Origin: Rhodanobacter sp. C03
GTDB lineage: Bacteria > Pseudomonadota > Gammaproteobacteria > Xanthomonadales > Rhodanobacteraceae
Assembly: GCF_002001175.1 (NCBI RefSeq)
Contig: NZ_MUNT01000007.1
Location: 186,001-250,000 of the forward strand
Direction: 5' to 3'
DNA length: 64,000 bases
Positions 57,383-64,000 of the stretch are shown here, piece by piece (the stretch's first letter is position 1; each line of letters begins with the position of its first letter). Below the pieces are notes generated by a model. That model saw only the letters and a program-made list of their open reading frames with translations, was not told the origin of the DNA and made no database searches. The position numbers and the translations under genes are program-made.

Positions 57383-59511
57383 GGCTTGGCTCCCACGGTG
57401 AGGCGCCAGTCACCGATGACATCGAACGGCGCCCAGAAGAACGGATGATCCATGCCCTTGGTATGCAGCACGGCCAGTTGCGCGCGCTGCATGGCCACCT
57501 GCACGTCGCTGCCCTTGGCCAGTTCGCCGTACAACGTGGACATCAGCAGCTTGGTGGCGTCGTCGGAGACCGGCCACAGCGAGACGATCAGGCCGGAACT
57601 GCCGGCGGACAGGAACGAGCGGGTGAAGCCGAGCACCTCGTCGCCATCGGCGACGCGACCCAGTCCCGACTCGCAGGCCGACAACGTCACCAGCGAGACC
57701 TTGTCGAGATTCAGTCCGAGCACTTCGTGTGCTTCGAGGAAATCGACCTTGCCGTTTTCATTGGCAAGCAGGATGCGCGAGTACAGCGGATCGATGGTAT
57801 CGGCTTGCGCATGCGCGGCGACGTGGATCAGCGAGGTCTTGCCGGCGCTGGCCTCGAAGCGGCTCTTGGTCGCCTGGTCGTGCAGGAACAGTTGCGTGCC
57901 CGGGAATGCGGCCGCGAGCGCCTTCACCTCGGCCTCGGAACCGGGCAGTGCGTATTGCGGCGCCACGTCCGGATTGCCGAACGCGGTCAGCGAACCGTTC
58001 ATCACGGTGCCGCGCCGGATCAGCTGCATCGCGATGCTGATCGATGGCGTCACCGAGATCGGGTGTTGCTCGATCAGGTAATGGCCGTCCACGCGCAAGG
58101 CTTGAAACGGCAGATAGTGCAGCGGCCCGTGTGGCACCACGATCAGGCGAGCATTCAGCGGCAGGTTCAACGGCTTGATCAGCAGTTCACCGAGTTGTTC
58201 GGCGGCCCCTACCGCGCTGCGTCGGCCCGCGATGATCGACTGGCGGAACGCATCGACCAGCCGGATCAGGTCCTTGTGTGGAATCGGATAGCTCTGCTCA
58301 CGCAGGCCGTCGTCGCCGACCACCCAGACCAGCAGGCGGTCGGGCAGCGAATGGAACTCGACCACCCGTTCGTCGGCATGCAGCTGTTTCTGCAACTCGG
58401 CCACCGGAATGGTGGACGCCACGCCCGGGGCGAGTTTGGCGCGGTCGCGCACCTCGTCCAGCAACGCGCGCGAGCGGCTACGCTCGGACAGGTCGAACGC
58501 TGTCGCGCTGTCGCCCATTTGCGAGTACAGATCGATTGCTTGCGCGAAGACGCTCTGCACATCGGAGAACAGGCCGATCTTGAATTCCTCGCTGCGGAAT
58601 TGCGCGCGGACCTGATCCAGCCCGTCCAGCGCCTGGGTCCAGGTCGCCGCCGCCTGTGCCTTGTCGCCCATCGCCAGCTGGCTGCGCGCGATGCCGTCCT
58701 CGGCCCAGAAGCGCTGGTAGCCGCCGTCGTCGCCGCTGGCCGAGTGTTCCAGTTCGCGATAAAGCACCAGCGCGTCGGCCGGCTTCTTCTCGGCCAGCAG
58801 CAGCTTGGCCTCGGTACGTTTCAGTTCGGTCGACAGCAGCGTGTCGGTCGCGGCGATCTTCAAGCTGCCCAGTTCGGTACGCGCACTGGCCAGGTCGCCT
58901 GATCCAATCAGCGCGTTGACCAGCGACAGCTGCACCAGTGGACGGTAATGATCCGAACTGCCCGGTAGCGCCAGCCGGTATTCGGCGATCGCGCCGTTGT
59001 AGTCGCCCTGGCGCGCGGCCGCATCGCCGAGCACCTTGTGTGCGGGGCCGACGATCTGGGTCGGATCCTTCACGGTCTGCTTGAGTGCGGCGTTGGCGAA
59101 GGCGACCGCCTTGTCGTAGTCGCCGCCGTAACCGTAGACGATCGCCAGGTCGCGGTAGGCGCGCGCCAGCAGTTCGCTGTCCTTGCTTTGCTGGGCGAGA
59201 TACAGCGCCTGGCTCGCCGCGCGCACGCTTTGGCGCAACTCGCCCTTTTCGGAAAGCGCAACCGCCAGGCTGCAATATTGATAGCCGTCCATCTTCAGCG
59301 GACTGGCGCCATACAGCAGGGCGCCATCGGCGCTCAGCGCCAGCGCGGTATCGGCATCGTCCATGCGCGCCTGCGCGTTGAGCGCGGTCGAAGTATCGAT
59401 GGCGGCCGCATCGTGACTGCGCAGGGCCGGCAGATCCTGGGCGGCGAGGTTGCCGGCAAGAATCGTGATGATCGCGGTGGCTAGCCGGATCAGGATGAGC
59501 TGTGCGCGCAC
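57379..59511 (-). CDS. Exported TPR-CHAT caspase-like protease
   Basis: A 710-residue protein. Residues 1-25 look like a signal peptide (hydrophobic core ending NLAAQ), so it should act in the periplasm. TPR-like helices span about 65-330, and a CHAT domain, a caspase/separase-type peptidase, spans about 400-705. The catalytic pair is visible: H567 in IHVAAHAQ and C613 in LSACESG. The start is GTG 59511 after GGGAGGG. The stop overlaps the TpsB start by four bases, so the protease is built into the secretion operon. It may process or check the exoprotein; this is inference. Confidence 0.88.
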   Translation of the reverse strand: MRAQLILIRLATAIITILAGNLAAQDLPALRSHDAAAIDTSTALNAQARMDDADTALALSADGALLYGASPLKMDGYQYCSLAVALSEKGELRQSVRAASQALYLAQQSKDSELLARAYRDLAIVYGYGGDYDKAVAFANAALKQTVKDPTQIVGPAHKVLGDAAARQGDYNGAIAEYRLALPGSSDHYRPLVQLSLVNALIGSGDLASARTELGSLKIAATDTLLSTELKRTEAKLLLAEKKPADALVLYRELEHSASGDDGGYQRFWAEDGIARSQLAMGDKAQAAATWTQALDGLDQVRAQFRSEEFKIGLFSDVQSVFAQAIDLYSQMGDSATAFDLSERSRSRALLDEVRDRAKLAPGVASTIPVAELQKQLHADERVVEFHSLPDRLLVWVVGDDGLREQSYPIPHKDLIRLVDAFRQSIIAGRRSAVGAAEQLGELLIKPLNLPLNARLIVVPHGPLHYLPFQALRVDGHYLIEQHPISVTPSISIAMQLIRRGTVMNGSLTAFGNPDVAPQYALPGSEAEVKALAAAFPGTQLFLHDQATKSRFEASAGKTSLIHVAAHAQADTIDPLYSRILLANENGKVDFLEAHEVLGLNLDKVSLVTLSACESGLGRVADGDEVLGFTRSFLSAGSSGLIVSLWPVSDDATKLLMSTLYGELAKGSDVQVAMQRAQLAVLHTKGMDHPFFWAPFDVIGDWRLTVGAKP

Positions 59512-59598
59512 GTGGTGTCCCTCCCAACTTGCGAGTCGGCCACGTGATGCGGCGGGCTCCTGACGTTTCGGCAGTCTAGGCAGCCACGACAGCGCGGC

Positions 59599-59618
59599 CT
59601 ATTCCCAGTAGGGCATAG
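59599..59618. promoter_or_regulatory. Inverted repeat upstream of the CHAT-TPS operon
   Basis: CTATTCCC (59599-59606) and GGGCATAG (59611-59618) form an eight-base dyad with one mismatch and a four-base centre, 88 bases before the CHAT start. It could be the site for the operon's regulator. The motif was not matched to a family. Confidence 0.4.
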
Positions 59619-59665
59619 CTCATTCGGATGACAGCTGCCTTTGCTGGCTGCGGCAGCGATGGCGC

Positions 59666-61099
59666 TCAGCGCATGAGCGGCAGCGCGCGACGGGCGTCGG
59701 CGCTGCCATGACGCTCGATCGCCATCATGTCGGGCAGTTCGAACCAGAAGGTGCTCCCGCGCCCGGGTTCCGAACGCAGACCGATCTGCGTGCCCAGCAC
59801 TTGCGCCAGGCGCGCCGCGATCGCGAGTCCCAGCCCATAGCCGTCGCGGCGATCGCCGTCGCCATGCAACTGCACGAATTCCTCGAAGATGCGCTGCTGA
59901 TGGATCGCCGCGATGCCCACGCCGTTGTCGCGCACCTCGATGCGCACGCCATGGCGCCGCCAGCGCGCGGCGACCAGTACGCGCCCATGCGCGCCGCTGC
60001 ATGCGATCGCGTTGCTGACCAGTTGTCGCAACAGGGCCGCAGTCAGTTCGACATCGCCGTGCAGGTGATGGTGACTCACGCGCCAGATCAGGCTGACGTT
60101 GTGCTGCCGTGCATCGTCGAGCTGCCAACTGCGATCATGCAGAAACAGATCAGCCACGCCGAACGGGGCCGACGCGACTTCCACCACGCCGGCATCCAGT
60201 TGCGATATTTCAAGCAGAGCGTCAAGCAGTTTGGTCATCACGCCGATGCTGGTGTGCATCTGTGCCAGCAGCGCCTGCTGCTCTGCGTCGATGCCCGGAT
60301 GCAGGCTGGCGGTGATCAGCTGCATCGCCTGCAAGGGCTGCCGGAAGTGGTGGCCGACCAGCGCCATGAACTGCGTCTTGCTGCGCGAAGCCGCCTGGCT
60401 CTGGCGCAACTGATCCAGTGCGTCGATCGCGGTGGCACGCTGGATTGATGTCCGGTCGAGCCGGTTCGCTGCCAGTAGTGCGGCCAGCGCGCTGGTACTC
60501 GTCTGCAGCCGGGCAAATTCCCGGTGGGCTTCATCTGTCTGGGCGATGCTGTTGGCGCCGCTGAGCAAGTCGTCCAGCGCACGTTGCATCCGCTGCAACG
60601 GCTGCAGCACGCGATAGCGCATGCTGTGCATGGCGAGCAGGGTCAGCAACACGATGCCGAAGCTGTTGAGGGCGCCGTACAGCCATACCAGTCGCTGCGC
60701 GTGCCAGCGCGCCTGCGGATCGACGTGCAGGGTCAGTGTTCGGTGCCGGCCGTCGCCGACGGGTGACTCGCGCCGGTAGTCTTCCAGTGGCGCCGCGGTC
60801 GGTGCGCCGCTGTGCAACTGCACGCCATCGGTTTGCTGCAGGTCGATGCGCTGCAAGCGGTCGGCTTCGCCCATGCGCAACGCATCATCGAGCAGGCGCT
60901 GCGTTGCATGGCCGGCATCGCGATCCAGCGCGGTGGAGAGCTGCTCCAGGTGCAGCGCGATACGCATGTGCGCCATGTCGTCCATGTCGCGCAGCTGGCG
61001 GATCGTGAGCGTCGCGGTCAGCGCGAGTGCGGCAAGCGCGCACGGCAGCACCCCGTCGGCGAGCAGACGTGGCAGCAAGGCAGTCGGTCGGCGCAGCAT
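59666..61099 (-). CDS. Membrane sensor histidine kinase (orphan)
   Basis: A 477-residue inner-membrane kinase. Two helices (about 12-35 and 155-178) flank a periplasmic sensor region of about 120 residues. A linker or HAMP-like region follows. In the H box the expected S-H-E-L-R-T-P is altered to G-H-H-F-R-Q-P with phospho-His H250. The N (NAIACSG), G1 (DNGVGI), F (FEEFV) and G2 (GYGLGLA) boxes are intact. No response regulator is adjacent. It lies upstream of the CHAT-TPS operon on the same strand with a 154-base gap and may control it. ATG 61099 is chosen as the start before the first helix. Confidence 0.85.
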   Translation of the reverse strand: MLRRPTALLPRLLADGVLPCALAALALTATLTIRQLRDMDDMAHMRIALHLEQLSTALDRDAGHATQRLLDDALRMGEADRLQRIDLQQTDGVQLHSGAPTAAPLEDYRRESPVGDGRHRTLTLHVDPQARWHAQRLVWLYGALNSFGIVLLTLLAMHSMRYRVLQPLQRMQRALDDLLSGANSIAQTDEAHREFARLQTSTSALAALLAANRLDRTSIQRATAIDALDQLRQSQAASRSKTQFMALVGHHFRQPLQAMQLITASLHPGIDAEQQALLAQMHTSIGVMTKLLDALLEISQLDAGVVEVASAPFGVADLFLHDRSWQLDDARQHNVSLIWRVSHHHLHGDVELTAALLRQLVSNAIACSGAHGRVLVAARWRRHGVRIEVRDNGVGIAAIHQQRIFEEFVQLHGDGDRRDGYGLGLAIAARLAQVLGTQIGLRSEPGRGSTFWFELPDMMAIERHGSADARRALPLMR

Positions 61100-61450
61100 G
61101 ACCTTAGCGTTGCCGTGTGGCCGGTGCCGCGGGGGCACCAGGGGCATTCCGGCCGGGACAGGTGGCCACGGAGTGATGTTGTCGTTGCATGGGAGTCATG
61201 GCAAAGGTCGATATCGGGTCGATTCGTAGTGCGATGCACAATCTCCTTATGCCTTGTGCGCAGCGGCTTCCATGGCCGCGACACATGCACTCTAGAAAAT
61301 TCGAGTAGCCGATTCGATACGCAGTTCGGCATAGCAACATGCGGCATAGAGCGAATTGCATATCGAAAAAATGCGGTGCCCTGCACACACTGCGGGATAT
61401 CGAATACCAGCCACCGCTGCGCCCTCGTGCGCGAAGACCGGAGAGTTCCC
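61100..61450. other. Divergent intergenic region (sensor kinase / OmpA-like gene)
   Basis: No gene is supported in these 351 bases. The region is clearly A/T-richer than its surroundings between about 61230 and 61370 and should hold divergent promoters. The hexamer-like ATATCGAA occurs twice (near 61360 and 61397). Confidence 0.5.
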
Positions 61451-62044
61451 ATGAACGCCATTCGTCCGCTGTCCTGCCTCGCCGCCGCCCTGCTGCTGGT
61501 CGCCACCTGCGCCGTGGCACAGGATGCCGGCTCGGCACCGCCGTCCTCGAATGCTTCGGATACGCCGTCGGTGAAGTCGATCGTCGATCAGCTGAAGGTC
61601 AAGGACGATGACTCGGTCAACACCGGCGCCACCCGCTCGCTGCGCCTTGGTGGCGCGGAAGCTGCCGGCAAGGTGGCTGATGAGCCGGTGGCCCCGCCAC
61701 CGCCGGCCTCGATCTCGATGCAGATCCAGTTCGCGTTCAACTCCGACCGCATCGAAGGCGCCTCCGCCACCACCATGAGCAATCTGGCCACCGCGTTGGG
61801 TTCGGACGAACTGAAGGGGCGCACGTTCCAGGTCATCGGTCATACCGATGGCGTGGGCTCAGCGGGTTACAACATGCATCTGTCGCAGATGCGCGCCGCC
61901 TCGGTGAAGCGTTTCCTCACCGAACATGGTGTGGCTGCCGACCGGCTCAGCGCCAGCGGCAAGGGCGCCAGCGAATTGCTCAACAAGGCCGATCCGACCG
62001 CGGCCGAGAATCGTCGCGTCGAAATCGTCGCCAGCGGCGGCTGA
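61451..62044 (+). CDS. OmpA-domain envelope protein
   Basis: A 197-residue exported protein. The signal peptide ends near AVAQ (about residue 24). A linker with a Pro run (VAPPPPAS) is followed by an OmpA-like peptidoglycan-binding domain (about 95-195). The binding motif reads GHTDGVGSAGYNMHLSQMRA and the domain ends NRRVEIV. No lipobox Cys is at the cleavage site. It stands 10 bases before the DUF4280 gene, so the two are likely one operon. Confidence 0.88.
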   Translation: MNAIRPLSCLAAALLLVATCAVAQDAGSAPPSSNASDTPSVKSIVDQLKVKDDDSVNTGATRSLRLGGAEAAGKVADEPVAPPPPASISMQIQFAFNSDRIEGASATTMSNLATALGSDELKGRTFQVIGHTDGVGSAGYNMHLSQMRAASVKRFLTEHGVAADRLSASGKGASELLNKADPTAAENRRVEIVASGG

Positions 62045-62054
62045 GGACACGCTC

Positions 62055-62444
62055 ATGCCGATGCATGTGGTCAACGGCGCCACCCTGATGTGCAGTTTCG
62101 GTGTGGCGCCATCGAGCCTGGTGGTGCTGCCGGTGAACAGGATGCTCTCCGGTAATCAGCCGGCGGCGACGATCATGGATCACATCCCGATGACCAACAT
62201 CATGCCGTTCGGCATGTGCATGTCACCGAGCAATCCACAGGTGGCCGCCGCGACCACGGCTGCGCTGGGGGTGCTGACGCCGCAACCGTGCATCCCTGCC
62301 ACCACGTCGCCGTGGGTTGCTGGAACGCCGACGGTGCTGCTGGGCAACCAGCCTTGTCTGGACAACACGCATACCTGCATGTGCATGTGGGGCGGCGTGG
62401 TGACGGTCAGCGTGCCGGGCCAGATGACGGAACAGATTCCCTGA
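62055..62444 (+). CDS. DUF4280/PAAR-like protein
   Basis: A 129-residue protein of the DUF4280 type, which adopts a PAAR-like fold. In other bacteria it caps secretion spikes or accompanies type VI or contractile-injection effectors. Conserved Cys and Met-rich turns are visible: LMCSFG, TNIMPFGMC, PQPCIPA, NQPCLDNTHTCMCMWGG. It follows the OmpA-domain gene. No spike (VgrG) or sheath gene is in the window, so a type VI link is only suggested. Confidence 0.85.
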   Translation: MPMHVVNGATLMCSFGVAPSSLVVLPVNRMLSGNQPAATIMDHIPMTNIMPFGMCMSPSNPQVAAATTAALGVLTPQPCIPATTSPWVAGTPTVLLGNQPCLDNTHTCMCMWGGVVTVSVPGQMTEQIP

Positions 62445-62584
62445 GTACGCTGCCGCAGACCGGAATGCTCCAGCGCATCGATCCGGCAGCGTGAGTTGTC
62501 CTTGTATCGTGTGACCTCATGGGTTTTCGCGGAAATCACGCCTTGGGATGCCAGGATGTCGATCCGCATTCGATTCCGGTCGAT

Positions 62585-63553
62585 TCAGTGAACTGCGGGA
62601 TACGTCGCCCGTATCTGCCGGTACTGTTCTTCCAGTTCGGCCGGCAACGGCTTCATCGCTGCCCGTTGATTCAACGCTTCGATCACAAGTTTCTCCATCG
62701 GCAGGCGTTCTTGCCGTTCTTCGCTCTGTCCGGTGTATCGCAGGAGAAGCTTCAGCTGCAATAGCTGCTGCAGTGACGATCGCGGGTTTTGCTCGGCAAC
62801 GAATTCGCGGCACAGAAACCGCACAGGGTCGGTTTGAGGCGCGGCGAGCCCTTCATGCGTGATGGCGAACACCACGATGCCGAAGATGAAACCACGCAGA
62901 TCTACGCTTGTGATCGGATCCTTGAGCAACGACTCCAGTGCCGGAGCCAGTGAATTCCACGGAGTCTTATGCTGAAGCAGTACGCGTAGTGCCGCCTCGC
63001 GCGCCTTGTCGCTGCGGCTGGTGCGAAGATAGTCCAGCCACGCGGCCGACTGCCCAGCCCCTGGGACCTCCTGCAATCGAACAATATCGCCAAGCAGGAT
63101 AACGAGTGCCCCCGCATCCTCGCCTGCCGGCAACACGGTGGCCGGTTTCCCGGTGGATCCTTGCAGAAACAGCACGGCAGTCTGGCCGGGTACCAGGTCG
63201 CCGTAATCAGCTTGCCAATACGGGATATCCGGATTGGAAGGCACCATTGACGAGTGCTCTACACGTGTAAAAGTCAAAATTGTGGTGGTCGCAGCCCCCT
63301 TGATGACATGCAGTTGTTCGATCTGGGCGGAAACGGTCCAGATCAGTGGAATAGGTTCAAGGCCGGCGGATGACGAAGTGACGACTCGGTTGTAGTGCGT
63401 GATTTTGCCGGCAACAATCAGCGGAGACCTGGCAGCCAGCGATTCGATGCCCGACTGGTAGATCTGATCTGCGCCGGTTCCGGCGAACGCGGTCATGGCC
63501 ATTGTTCCTCCAGCAAGGACTGCAAATATGGAACCTGAATTCACGGGGATCAT
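62585..63553 (-). CDS. Exported protein of unknown function
   Basis: A 322-residue protein with an N-terminal signal-like segment (about 1-25, SIFAVLAGGTMAMTAFAG). The first half (about 30-170) is beta-rich. The second half (about 170-322) looks helical, with a Leu-rich stretch (SLQQLLQLKLLLRY). No family was recognised. Its ATG (63553) overlaps the stop of the upstream partner gene by four bases, so the two are translationally coupled. It is convergent with the DUF4280 gene. Confidence 0.6.
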   Translation of the reverse strand: MIPVNSGSIFAVLAGGTMAMTAFAGTGADQIYQSGIESLAARSPLIVAGKITHYNRVVTSSSAGLEPIPLIWTVSAQIEQLHVIKGAATTTILTFTRVEHSSMVPSNPDIPYWQADYGDLVPGQTAVLFLQGSTGKPATVLPAGEDAGALVILLGDIVRLQEVPGAGQSAAWLDYLRTSRSDKAREAALRVLLQHKTPWNSLAPALESLLKDPITSVDLRGFIFGIVVFAITHEGLAAPQTDPVRFLCREFVAEQNPRSSLQQLLQLKLLLRYTGQSEERQERLPMEKLVIEALNQRAAMKPLPAELEEQYRQIRATYPAVH

Positions 63554-64000
63554 ATGCCTGGCGCTGCATTCGTGTTGACGGTGTGATTGACGTTGGGGTA
63601 GGGGTCGGCAAGATTCGGTGTGCCGCCGCCTTTGCCGATGCCAACCGGACCTATGGTGGGGTTTTGTGAGAACGGCGTGCAGCGGTTGCCCACCGGCTGT
63701 GTCGTGTCGACAGCAACGTTGAGCTGCATCGACCATTCGAAGTTGCGCAGGAACACAAACGACGTCGCCTTGTCGTGCACGGCCCATTCGATGTTCTGCA
63801 CTACAAGCCAGACCTTGAAACCATCGGAGAAGAACATCTGTCGCAGCTGCCGATTGATCGGTGGAGGTGGGGCAGGCGCGCCGCCGCGCGGGTCGACCCA
63901 GTCAGTGGATTGATTGGGGCTGTCCTCATGATGGACGGTTTGTCGGTCGCCATCTCCGGTAAATGGCGTTACCCCTTCATAAAACGGCTTGGGTCCGTTG
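63550..64000 (-). CDS. Unknown protein, C-terminal part (cut by window edge)
   Basis: An open frame that enters from the right edge and gives the last 149 residues of a larger protein. It includes a TPFTGDGDRQTVHHEDSPNQS segment, a short Pro run (PAPPPP), then FKVWLVVQNIEWAVHD and FEWSMQLNVAV. The end is polar (NHTVNTNAAPGI). It resembles the C-terminal region of hypothetical proteins found beside PAAR-like genes, possibly DUF6402, but I am not certain. The stop overlaps the start of the next gene (ATGA). Confidence 0.55.
   Translation of the reverse strand, partial: NGPKPFYEGVTPFTGDGDRQTVHHEDSPNQSTDWVDPRGGAPAPPPPINRQLRQMFFSDGFKVWLVVQNIEWAVHDKATSFVFLRNFEWSMQLNVAVDTTQPVGNRCTPFSQNPTIGPVGIGKGGGTPNLADPYPNVNHTVNTNAAPGI

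Noticed and set aside
57379-59511. TPR-CHAT protein as a CRISPR-linked Csx29-type protease
   Set aside because: There is no CRISPR array or cas gene in the window, it has a signal peptide, and it is coupled to a TpsB gene.
63260-63269. TACACGTGTA, identical to the BlaI operator core
   Set aside because: It lies deep inside the coding sequence of the exported unknown protein, as a single site without a promoter; chance occurrence is likely.

Overview
The window is high-GC proteobacterial chromosome with dense genes on both strands. It is probably a gammaproteobacterium of the Xanthomonadales, most likely Rhodanobacteraceae (Rhodanobacter/Dyella/Luteibacter-like). The reasons are the block order ruvC-ruvA-kup-ruvB-ybgC-tolQRAB-pal-cpoB-queE-queC-tRNA-Lys, a YebC that begins [11 protein letters not shown], a metX-metB-hom operon under a SAM-I riboswitch, and GTAG-type REP pairs. 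This assignment is inference from gene content; no database was searched.

Region by region. 1-9100: a cut-off secreted M20 peptidase, a stand-alone EF-G paralogue resembling mitochondrial EFG1, an HWE histidine kinase translationally coupled to a single-domain response regulator, an M24 peptidase with a DUF1304 membrane protein, an RcnB-like periplasmic protein, a fatty acid desaturase and a 2OG-Fe(II) dioxygenase. 9190-13000: the methionine/threonine branch operon metX-metB-hom, preceded by tandem met-box-like sites, a promoter and a SAM-I riboswitch; a REP pair lies inside the hom reading frame. 13100-24800: a 45-residue membrane peptide and a larger membrane protein, a double CDGSH protein, an APC permease with sdaA, a glutaredoxin-like protein, a fused 3-oxoacid CoA-transferase, a BlaI/BlaR1-like pair with two operators, an isoaspartyl peptidase, and a TonB receptor/BNR protein/thioredoxin-like operon.

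27240-35580: bamD divergent from rluD-pgeF, clpB behind a sigma-32-type promoter, and a second TonB-dependent receptor. The promoter of that receptor carries the same met-box/-35 module, in the same geometry, as metX. 35579-51290: FmdB-like and DUF3011 proteins, aspS, an esterase-like hydrolase, yebC, then Holliday junction resolution (ruvCAB, interrupted by kup), the Tol-Pal envelope system, the queuosine genes queE and queC, and tRNA-Lys.

51341-61099: a probable accessory block on the minus strand next to tRNA-Lys. It holds an orphan hybrid-free sensor kinase, a TPR-CHAT caspase-like protease with an export signal, a TpsB transporter whose start overlaps the CHAT stop, and a TpsA exoprotein with C-terminal MBG repeats. 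61451-64000: an OmpA-domain protein, a DUF4280 PAAR-like protein and two unrecognised coupled genes, one of which runs off the window.

The strongest new leads are the shared methionine-type operator linking metX to a TonB receptor, the CHAT-TpsB-TpsA operon, the REP pair domesticated inside hom, and the mtEFG1-like EF-G.
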